DNA of 35,000 nt from Trachelipus rathkii (taxonomy: Eukaryota > Arthropoda > Malacostraca > Isopoda > Trachelipodidae). Within the stretch, counting starts at the first letter, position 1; each line of letters begins with the position of its first letter. Under the pieces are notes generated by a model, which made no database searches, had not been told where the DNA came from, and worked only from the letters and a program-made list of their open reading frames with translations. Below are positions 23,373-33,538 of this stretch, in pieces. The position numbers and the translations under genes were made by a program. Location of the stretch: positions 32,501 through 67,500 of the forward strand of contig JABUQX010118587.1 in the NCBI GenBank assembly GCA_015478945.1. Reading direction: 5' to 3'.

Positions 23373-26300
23373 CGAGTTCGTCAGCGTGGATTGTTAGTCT
23401 CTGTTTGTGGTGAGGAGCCAGAAGCCAGCACCAGAGAAAGGGGCCAGATCAGGTTTTTCTTGGTCAGTTTAGTATAGTTGATTGTGTGTTATATATATAT
23501 ATTTGTCAACGGGCAGATTGGCGGATCGTACTCAGACCCCTACACTTCACTCTATGCCATAGTGTGTTAGAATTTTTACTCTTCTGGGAGGTATGTCTGG
23601 GCGCTAGAAGATTATCCATCAGAGGCTTTTATGGAAATGTGGGGAAGTATCAGCTTATTTATCTCGGCTATGCTATTCTCGCTGTCCCCTGGTGTCAGAG
23701 AATAATTTCGAATTGATGGGATAGCAGAATTCTATAATAGAACCTGCTGTTGCAATATTCATATTCCGGTGTGCCAAATGCGTGGAGCCATACGCCATTA
23801 CTTACGGATTACCAGTGTTTTGGTGTTGAAACACTTTTCTACATTATGTAGTTGTGGAGCAGGAAGGGGTTGCTTTCTATACCACTAGTTTAATCATCGA
23901 CTATCACAACATGAAGTTTCTTGTGGGTATTGATAAGCTTTCTTAGAGATATTATATACTAAGTTAATAATACCATTATACTTTCCGTGGTTTGCAGAAA
24001 ATATGTTTGTTGATCTTAGAAGATAAAATTATAAGAAAGAATTGTCTTCTCGTCTTGCTTAAAAGGTATTGTTACTAGTAGAATACGAAAGCGGAGTATA
24101 CTCTTGTACAGAAAAATTGGTGTCTCCTTAAAACAACAAATACTTGGTTGCTTCTGCTATTGTGTGATTTAGCTAAATTTAACAGATTTTTATTATATAG
24201 TTGCTTTAAATTTGGGGAAGCGGACTATTGGGTAGCTAATAGAGATAGCGGTTCTGAAATGTATAAATTAGGGGTTAAAATTCTGATAGTAGAATTGATT
24301 TTAGTGGGTGGTGGCGTGGTTGGTCTGCCGTTCGATACTGGTTGTTTATTGTTTTTAATGTATAATGTTTAATTTGTCTTTTACTTTTGTTAATGTTTAC
24401 TGTTCTGAATTTTGTGTTTTATATTGATTTTATTTTATTGCGTAGTCAGAGAGACTGTGTCGCTGTAACTCTTATTGTGATAAGTATTGAAGATGAGTCT
24501 TTTTTCGTCGTAGACCACTTACCATTCTCTTTTATATGTTTTCGCAAGAATCAGGTTTTAAGTTGTATTGAAGCTTTGACTCTTATCACTGCTGGGGTTG
24601 TAGAGGTTTTAAGGAATTAAAATCCTTCTTATATTGGTTAAGTTAGCGTTACAGCATAGCCGTTAAGAGCTGGCAGAATTCTTTTGTTTTCCTGGTAAGT
24701 AAGGTGAGTGTATTAGTGGGTTGTTTGATAAAGGAGTGATTAAGGTTCACTGATTAACTCTTTTGATGAGCTTCATTTTTGTCTTATTTTATCGAGTATT
24801 ATGGGGACTTATATTATATTCAGTTTATCTTATTTACTAAACTTTTGGTTGTATTCATTTTTACCGTCTTTGTTTTTAAGAATTACAGATATATTATATT
24901 TTATTATGAGATTTTCGTAACTTTTGTTTTGACATATAATGATAATTTCAATATTGTGAGGGAGGTATTATCATTTTAATATTCTCAAAATTTTTAATGT
25001 TGGAGTTTAAATTAGGTATGATTATTCTAATGACATTCGCAATTTAAGCTGTTTAAATCTACATTTGTAGGCTAGGGAAGGCCTATCAAGTTTAAAAGTT
25101 CGGTCATGGATTTGGCCAATTTTATGAGGCATTTCAAATTGTTGGACTTAAATTTTGTTGATCATGAGTTCACGATTATGGCCACGTATTTAGAATTCGC
25201 GTTACTTTGATTAGCATATCAAAGTAAATAAATCTGGACTAATATATAGCCAGATCATATAAACAGCTTAGGTTGTATGAGAGTGACTAGGAGCAAAGCT
25301 AGCTTGACGTGTCAGGGTTTAGGTTGAAGAACATATTTCTTGGTGTAGAAGAGTATAAAGAAGTTTTATACTATGTCAATGGACTCATGAGAGACTACCA
25401 CTTGAATAGTAATAGTAAATATCTAGGTTTTTCTATTAGTAAATTATTTATTTGGTTGAATAATTATTTAGGTTAGTTCTATTTTTAACTGGGCAAGGAG
25501 GAGATATGTTACTTGTATACGTTTTTAAGTGTGTTATAGTTTATTTTGAGTTTATAGTATCACGACATTAGTGTCTTTCTTCTTTTTTATGATATAAACG
25601 CCGTGCCCTGTGTCCTTATTTAACATACTTTGGCCTTATTGAATAAACATCAGGTTCCTGCCTGCACATAGGTGGCGTTACGGAGAAAGTAAGATTGTTT
25701 AGAATCTAGGCTACCGTTGGGTAGTGCTGAGAGGTAAGTGTGTCGGAATTTTTTTCTTGTATAAGAGCTTGATTGGTTATAATATTTATTAAATAAATGC
25801 TGTCGCCCTGTAGCTAAATAATATTATAGTCGGGTACATAGAGTATTAAGTGAGCGGACGAATTTGCTTGGGATCTTTTCGTTGGGAGAACGAACCAGAG
25901 TAATTAGGCGAAAGAGTGTTTCTCCAACTAGTATTCTGAGTTGTTCTAATCGAAACTCGAGTATTTCTTTTCTCTCTTGCTTTATCATCTTAACTGAGTA
26001 TCGTCTTCTTTCTGATATTTGCTTCGTCGTGTCATACTTAGTACTGTGTGATTCTTATTAATACTTTTCAACTGTCATAGTCTTTGGTCTTATTTCTAAT
26101 CTACGGTTCTGACCTTAAGCATTTTGCACATACGTTTTCTTAGTTCTGCTTGTTTTCCGTATCAGGGTCGGGACTTGTTCTTTCTTACTTCATCCCACAC
26201 AATTCTTCATTATACTACGCTGTCATATGCTTAACCTATCATTCCTTAACTAGATCATCCGTTAATTCACTTCTTGATATTATTATGGACAGTTATTATT

Positions 26301-28320
26301 TTGTCAGTAGTGAGTAGGTGTAGTAGTCCAGTAGTACCCTATATGTACTCTTTGGTGGACTTTCATGAGGTTATTGGGTTATATACTATAATTCATTGGA
26401 AGTTTTGAGTCTGTGTGTTGTGTTGTTTCACCGCCCTTGTTGGTTATTGTTGCGGCCTTGTTTTTGTTTTGTGGTGGGTTTTTCTTTTTTCTTAATCCTA
26501 TTTTTAATATAGATTTAAATACTAAATACTATCTTTCTTTCATCTATAAGCCTGGAAAATATTTTGTTTGCTTAGGATTCACAAAGTTGGGCGCCTTATA
26601 TATTACCACTACCTTAGAGATGTTTTGTATTGCGCCATCGAACTATTTATCCTCACCTCACCTGGGTGGGGGTTCCTCCCGATCTTTTCTTCCATCTTCC
26701 TGATAATTTTGCCCAACTGTCGTCGTGCGGCACGTTTTTATTAGTATCTCTGGAATAATGTATATTAACTTGTTGAATTTTTACGTGTCTCTTATTATGT
26801 TCATAGTAAACAAAAGTTATAGAAGAAATCCAAATGCAGGTTCAATTGTCTTAACTCATGCCCAGACTTTTCAACTGAATTCCAGGGAGGATTCCTTCAT
26901 ATGTTCTTGGCATTCTCTGTTTGTTCTTGCTGTCAGTTAGAGTCAAGGTTTGTCTCGTCTTTTTTATTCGATCTGCCTCTTGAAATTTTTTTTTAGCTTC
27001 AGTGTTTATATCAGAGTCCTTTCTTTTCCTGTTCGTGCGGGAAAGGGTAATAGAAAAGATACTTTTTTAAAATCATAAATAAAAGAATAAATCAATTAAG
27101 AATGATAATTAATACATAATAACTAATTGTTATATTTAATAGAAATTATGAGTATGGATAATAATAGATTATATATATAATTAACTAATAATTAATAATG
27201 GATTAGTATGATAAAATAATTACTTTTGAGCTGAGTGGTTCTTTCCAACCTTTTTGTATAGTTTGGTCAGATGGGAATGTTTTTGACCATGTCAGTATTT
27301 ATTTATTCTAATAATTCTTTCACCATCAAAATAAATAAAAAATTTCTCTTCAATTTTAAAATTTCAGCTTTATATATGCCATACTTTAATTGTTATTGCT
27401 CAAGGATAACATTGCGCGGTTATCCTTTTTTTTATTGTTCATTAGACCTAAATACCTAAAGTAAAGGGCGGATTTTAAAAGAACTGATTAGCATAAATAT
27501 CAATAATTATTCCTGCCTGGTATAGACACAATTAAAAATGTTATAATAGATAACCTTTCCTGTAATAGATGTCTTTTAATTTTCTATAGGGGTGTGAAGA
27601 TATTAGTATTGATTTCGTCTTATAGGATATTGTGCCCTATCGCTCTTGTGTGGTGGCCTTACCTGTGGATTGTAGTAAATATACGGTATTATATATGGTA
27701 TATTGTGTATTGTATATCTATTATTTAGGTTATTTTTACTCATTTGTTGTATTGTAGGTATATCTGCTTGGTAGTATTTTTGGATTATCTATTTTATTTG
27801 GGATTATTGTTTTATATATAGTATTATATTATTATTAATTCTGAATAATATCAATAGTTAGCTAATAGATATTAGTCTAGGTTAATTATAATTTATAATG
27901 TTTATTTTGGCCGTATATAGAGCTGGGCGTCGCGGCCACGTTGGGGGTTGCTGGCGGAGTTTGTGTCTGACTATGGAACTGCACTAAATTTCGGATTCTG
28001 CGGCGCGAGTAGGCGACAGCAATTTTAAAAAGTCGGAGGTAGGCACTATGCGCACGCAGGCAATTCTTTGGCCGTCCTTAGTAGACCCTCGTTCAGCGCT
28101 GGATTGTATACAGAGACAATAGGCAGTCTGCTTTTTGTATTACCCGTTGAAGGATGTTATAGTAGGTTTTATGTTAAGGCGTGAGTTCTAGGAACTTGGT
28201 GTCATTTCCTTTGGAAAAACTTAGAGGTAAGTAACTTGGATTTGTCAGTATATTATTCTAGGTTTGTGGAATGTTATTTATTATATAGTTGGGGCTGATA
28301 TATATATAGAGGTTTGAGTT
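23373..28320. other. T-rich non-coding region, no gene seen
   Basis: AT-rich with a T excess. AT-only stretches lie near 27060-27230 and 27680-27900. A short GC-richer island at 27915-28100 has no recognised homology. Open frames are below 100 codons. The densest plus-strand cluster, 24148-24979, changes frame three times and is Phe/Leu/Val-rich, without a motif. Confidence 0.5.
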
Positions 28321-28750
28321 CTTCTGATTGATTCTGTTTTGTTTCTGATTGCTTCTTTTTCTGATAGTTTCTGTTTGGTATTTGATTGCTTCTATTCTGC
28401 TTGGTTTCTGATTGCTTCTGTTTTTGTTTGGTTTCTGATTGTTTCAGTTTGGTTTCTGATTGATTCTTTTCCTCATTGTTTCTGTTTGGTTTCTGATTTC
28501 TTCTGTTTCTGATTGTTTCTGTTTGTTTTTTGATTGTTTATGTTTGGTTTCTGAGTGCTTCTGTTTTTAATTGTTTCTGTTTGATTTCCAATTGCTTCTG
28601 TTTCTGGTAGTTTCTGTTTGGTTTCTGATTATTTCGGTTTATTTCTGTTTGGTTTCTCAATGTTTCCGTTTGTTTTCTGATTGTTTGTTTGTTTCTGATT
28701 GCTTCTATTTCTAATTGCTTCTATTTCTAATTGGTTTCTGATTGCTTCTC
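28321..28750. repeat. T-rich minisatellite, ~20-21 bp unit based on TTTCTGATTGCTTCTGTTTGG
   Basis: About twenty imperfect units alternate TTTCTGATTG (with variants such as TTTTTGATTG and TTTCTAATTG) with CTTCTGTTT or TTTCTGTTTGG. Units vary in length through loss of one half-motif, so the array looks like two related ~10-bp submotifs amplified together. The top strand is nearly free of A outside the GATTG core, and the bottom strand is correspondingly A-rich. There is no open frame. Confidence 0.85.
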
Positions 28751-31604
28751 TAATTGCATTTCATCTCCGTTAAATTCTAATCCGATTTCTCTGCATACTT
28801 TACCTCGCGCCAACAATTTATTGTAAAAGATTCGAATTCTTTTGAAATATAGAATTAAAGAGAATGGCAATCCTAAAGTTTGTTTATTATTTTAATTTTA
28901 CTATTTAATTTTAATAAAATTATTAGTGATTTGGGCTTAAGGTTTTGGTGGATTTAGAATAGGTCATGCGTAAGTTTCGTTATGAGTTATCAGTTTGGGA
29001 GTGTAGGATGAAATTTAGAATTAAAGATAAAATGGTAACTAAAAAGTTTCTTTTTAAAGAAAGTTATCGACAGATTTTTAAGAAAATTTTATTCCGAGTT
29101 TTTAAAAATGCGAAAATGATTTCTGAAAAGCTATAAGGGTTAGAAAAAGACGCTGATGATTGTCAAAAGAATGTTCAGAAAATCTTTAGACTATGTTTAC
29201 TTTTTTGTCTATTTTTTCTTTCTCTTTGTTTCTATACTGGATGGTCGCTTCGTTGCATCTTGTTAAGGTGTTGTCGTTGTCTCGTTCGTGTTTTGCTTTG
29301 TTTCTTTTCGAGGGATCTGAAGGGTTAGAGGTTTTTGTTCTTGTGTTTTTTTTTTAAAAATCTTTTTCATGCTTTTTTTCATCGCTTTTCTTATGGCCTG
29401 TGGGTCGAGATTTTAATACCGCTGCTTTGTTACTTGGTTACAGATTCGTAATTGGTCCTGTCTTAGATATTATGGTCGTCTAGGACGACGAGAATGTCGA
29501 GGCGTCGCTGTCTTTTTATAGTCGTTACCTTGTGCTGAGTGCGATTATGCTTGTGAACAAAAGTTAGGACGTTTTTTTTCTTTCTTCACTTCTTCTTCTT
29601 CTTCTCTTCTTCCGCATGTTTGTTGCTTCGCGCTGGTTATGTCCGTCTTGTTCGCTGTGGTATATATATATGCGGTAATGCGTTGGCTGTGTATCTAGTA
29701 CTAGACGCTTATGAGGCTTGCGTTTCCTGTATGTCCTGATTGTGGCCTAGGTTTTTTTTGGTGCTGTTGTAGACGGTTGGTTGTATCTTGTTCACGTTTC
29801 TGGTTGGCTGCCTGTTGCGTTTCTGTGCGCTGGGTGGGCTGCTTTCGTCTCGTTGTCTTTCTTTTTTGCACCGTATTAGGCTTGTCCATTCGCTGTTCAC
29901 GCGCTTCCTTACTTGTCGTGTTGCTTACTATTGTCTCTTCTTCCTTGGATCCGTGTTGGCTGTTCGATGTTGACGCATTCGTTTCATTCGCCTTGGTTGC
30001 GTGGTGCTGTCGCGTGTTTTTGCTCTGTTAGAAGGAGTGGTATGTGGGCGGGGAGCTGATAATTAGTGATGGATGTCGTTAATTTCTGTCTGCGGTTGAC
30101 CGTTATTCTGTTTTGATCGAGGGTTTGCGGACGTATCGTAATGATCGCATATATCTTATATAGGCGAGTAAGGCCGTATGGTTTCGTTAGTTAGCGTATG
30201 TGCTAGGTTTGCGCGTAAGGTAATGTTAGGATGATGGGATAGTGTATAGGGGTATGATTGGTTGAAGGCCTTATTATTGTTGCTAGGTTAGAAATAGTGT
30301 AGGTAAAGTAGGCATGTCATGGCGACGAATGCGATGGTTGAGCGGGAGCTGAGAATTAAATTATAGGTGGTCCATTTGAAGTAAGTTTTGGCTGATAGTG
30401 GATGAGGTGGTATGCAGCTTTTTACGGAGGAAGTTGTCCGTCTGTGTTGAGAAGTTTCATTGCATAGCATGTTGCTCGCAGAGTGAGCTCTTGGAAGAGT
30501 CGTTTACGTACGGGGAGTTTATTAAAACATTAGAATTAGTTGTGACTTAGATAGGCGTGAAATCAATACGACCTATTGAGATTCTTGGACTAAATGCGTT
30601 CAGAAATGAAGATGCAGCGTTAAAATATGTTCCGGATGAGGAGTGTCCGAGATGTGCTGATTAGTCAGATAGTATAGCAGCGGGTGTTTGTGATTGTTTT
30701 TCTTTGCTGGTTAGACAGGGTGTAGTGTTCGGTAGAGGAGCGATGCTCGATAGTAGTCGTCGGTGTAGGCCGCTCATCACTGAGTCGACACTCATAGCGG
30801 TTCTTTAATTTTCTTAAGTACAGTGTGTTGATGTTAACCAGCTATTGAGCGGTGTATTTCTGAAAACGTTCTGAAGCCAGTGTGACCATCGATCGTCACA
30901 TATTCGGGCGAATGTAGTCAGGGCGGATGTGTCGTCGGCGGCAGTCGCTGTGGGGTTGTCTGGGCGTGGTTCGCGCAGTTGTGCATGGTGTGGGGCAGCT
31001 GAGTTTGCCGTGCATGAGTTCGTGTTGTAGCGTACATTTGTGGTTTGGAATGCGATTTTGATGTTAGAAGTGGGTGTAGGCTGACCTAGGTTACCGTGCG
31101 TATTGTTATGGGTCTATCATGAAGTATGTCTTGTGATAGTAGGCACAGTGTTTTGGATTTGGGTTTCCGACGGATCCTCTATTTAGTAGGGGGTTTGTAG
31201 TTGATTTTGATACGCGCGTATGCTCATCAGGTTCACGTGGATTCACTGCCTATGGATATCACACTTATCAATCTTGCGAGTTGTGGTTAATAATTTTTTC
31301 TGCGAATTGTTCACCAGTCGCGCTTTAGAGAGGGTTACTTTCTTAAATGCTGGGGGAGTGTTCTACGAGCCGGTGACGATCAGTTGATAGCATGCTAATC
31401 AATAATATCATGTTGTAATAACAAGTTTATTGAGCAATGTGTCACCGTTAGAGGCGTTCAATATAACGTGTAATTGAAGTCCCCCTCTCCACGGGTCTCG
31501 TAGTGTTTTGGCGGGGGGGTGGTACCTCAAAAGAATTTCCTTTCCCCCCGTCGCAGACATCGCCGTTGTTTAGGACCTGTAAAGTCTTTGGCTAAGTCCG
31601 GTCT
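28751..31604. other. G/T-rich non-coding region, no gene seen
   Basis: 28800-29200 is AT-rich. 29200-31350 is strongly G/T-rich on the top strand and includes a short (CTT)n patch at 29585-29612. Open frames (for example plus 29711-30031, 106 codons) are Cys/Leu/Val/Phe-rich and show no domain. A near-perfect 20-bp palindrome lies at 30881-30900, and nested inverted repeats lie at 31359-31503. Confidence 0.5.
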
Positions 31605-31825
31605 TCGTACTCTTCTTCATTCTCTTCTTCTATATTCTTCTTCTTGACTTTTATGCTTCTTCTTCTTCTTCTTTCTTTCTTCTTCCTTCTTCTTCTTGCT
31701 TCTTCTCTCGTGGGCTTCTTACCGCTTATACCATTCGCTACCGCTTCTTCTTCTTCTTTGCTTGCTGCGTCATTCTGTTTTCCTTATCATACTTTCTTTT
31801 GCTTAGGTCTTCTTCTTTCTTTCTA
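31605..31825. repeat. Imperfect (CTT)n microsatellite
   Basis: CTT and TTC triplets recur with interruptions from about 31608 to 31825, densest at 31652-31705 and 31743-31758. The Leu/Phe/Ser-rich plus-strand open frame across it (31644-31928) is a product of the repeat. Confidence 0.85.
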
Positions 31826-31839
31826 TATATGTAGTATTA

Positions 31840-32072
31840 AAGGTCATATAGTTATAGTAATAGATAGTAGTATTAGTATATATATTATATATAGTATAAG
31901 TTATAGTAAAGTATATATATATCTATAAGTATACTATATTTATATATATATATATATATCTATTGTATATTATATATTATATATATGATATATCTATGAT
32001 ATATATATATAAATACTTATATATATAGTATAATGCTATATGATATATTAGAAAATGTTTCAAAATAAGTTG

Positions 32073-32113
<41 letters not shown>

Positions 32114-32557
32114 TTATATTATATATATATGATATATATATATAGTATATACTATATATATATTATCGTATAAATCATATAATATATATATATTATATAT
32201 ATGATATATATACGTATATATTATTATATATATATATATATAGTATATATATCATATAATATTATATTATATATATATATATATAATTATATATGTATAC
32301 TATAATATATACAGTATATAGTATATATATAGTATATATAGTAGCTATATATATATATATAATATATATATATATAGTATATATATCGGTTATAGTATGA
32401 TATATAATATATAACATATATAAGTATCTTATATATATATATATATATATAATTATATATATATATATATTATATATATATATTATATATTATATATATA
32501 ATTATATATATATTAGTATATATTATATATATAATATTATATATATATATATATAAA
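31840..32557. repeat. ~700-bp interrupted (TA)n tract
   Basis: Nearly the whole segment is alternating TA broken by TATTA, TAGTATA and GATATA variants, with one less repetitive segment near 32048-32070. It could fold into many cruciforms and is a likely site of assembly error. Confidence 0.9.
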
Positions 32558-32713
32558 TTTAATTCTCTTTTTGCACGAGAACATACTTGTTTAGCACATC
32601 CACAGGGCTATTTAAAGAAGAAGTAACCGCATGCACTTTCGTGTTATAGTATGGTTGCAAAAGACTACGAAAGTTTTGGTAATTCCTTTTTTATTTTCCT
32701 TGTGGATTGGTCA
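32558..32713. other. Short unique segment between two (TA)n tracts
   Basis: About 150 bp of non-repetitive DNA without a recognised motif. The plus-strand open frame 32651-32932 starts here but runs straight through the (TA)n tract, giving an Ile/Tyr repeat, so it is not a gene. Confidence 0.5.
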
Positions 32714-32807
32714 ATATATATATATTATATATTAATTATAATATATATATATATATATATTATAATATATATATATTATAATATATATATATATATATAT
32801 ATACTAT
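32714..32807. repeat. (TA)n tract adjoining hAT-like end
   Basis: An alternating TA tract with a few TATAATA interruptions ends directly at the CAG of the hAT-like terminus. Confidence 0.85.
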
Positions 32808-32809
32808 AT

Positions 32810-32965
32810 CAGGGTTTGGGTTCAGTAACCTTCTTTTCAAGTACAAGTACACGAGTAAATACTCTAGGAATGTTCAAGTACAAGTACATACAAGTACTCA
32901 GAATTTGTGTTCAAGGTACAGTAGCAAAGTAACAAAGTAATGGTATAGTAAGTACAGTAAAGATC
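32810..32965. mobile_element. Single hAT-type terminus with AAGTAC subterminal repeats
   Basis: The block begins CAGGGTTTGGGTTCAGTA at 32810, a CAG-initiated terminus resembling the hAT inverted-repeat consensus. Several CAAGTACAAGTAC or AAGTAC copies follow (about 32839-32851, 32873-32887, 32890-32898) with related AGTACAG and AAAGTAA motifs to about 32965. Dense subterminal repeats of this kind are characteristic of hAT elements. No mirrored end and no transposase was found before the LINE begins. The terminus abuts a (TA)n tract, as does the other hAT-like end near 1150-1332, but the subterminal repeat differs, so they are different families. Confidence 0.6.
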
Positions 32966-33119
32966 TTATAAAAACTTGCATATATATATATATAGTAAAA
33001 TAACATATATAATAGTATATATATATAATATTAACAATTAGTTAATAATAATGTAATATATAATAATTTAATGACATAATAATTTATAATAATAACTCAG
33101 ATATTCCATCACTTCATCG

Positions 33120-33538
33120 ATTATCATTCATCATCATCATCATCATGCATCATTCATTATCATCGACATCTATCATAGTACGACCACCATGGCCCTTTCA
33201 TTCCCCTCAAGACTGAGAGGCAAGGTCGCCGGTAACATAACTCAGGAACATAACATTAGATAGGAAGAAAATGAAGTAAGTCGTAAGAGAAGGACACCTA
33301 GCCTTCCCTCGCCAGTCCTATCTATACTACCACAATTAGGTGAGTGACCTCCGTTCGCATCGGTACAAAAACCAACCCTAAGTAGCTGCTATCAATTCGG
33401 GAAGATTTCACAAACGGCAAGTAAGTATAAACTACTTAACTGGCATGGACAGCAATTAATTCTGATTTATTCGGGAGAAGATAGAAAATACTAATCAAAT
33501 AAACATTTTATTCAACATAGTTTACTTTATCTTTAAAT
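33120..33538 (-). mobile_element. Probable LINE 3' UTR with (ATG)n-type tail
   Basis: Downstream (minus strand) of the retrotransposon stop codon is non-coding DNA containing an AATAAA-like signal (TTTTATTCAAC on the plus strand, near 33507-33517). It reaches a (CAT)n run at 33130-33147, read as (ATG)n on the element strand. Many non-LTR elements end in such a short simple repeat rather than poly(A), so the run may be the true 3' end. The boundary is inferred; no target duplication was identified because the other end lies outside the window. Confidence 0.45.

Noticed and set aside
28321..28750. Regular repeat considered as a CRISPR-like array
   Set aside because: Units are contiguous and degenerate, without unique spacers of constant length; it is a minisatellite.
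29711..30031. 106-codon Cys-rich plus-strand frame
   Set aside because: Cys, Leu, Val and Phe dominate because the strand is G/T-rich; cysteines show no regular spacing of a known fold.
32651..32932. Ile/Tyr-repeat open frame
   Set aside because: It is translation through a (TA)n tract.
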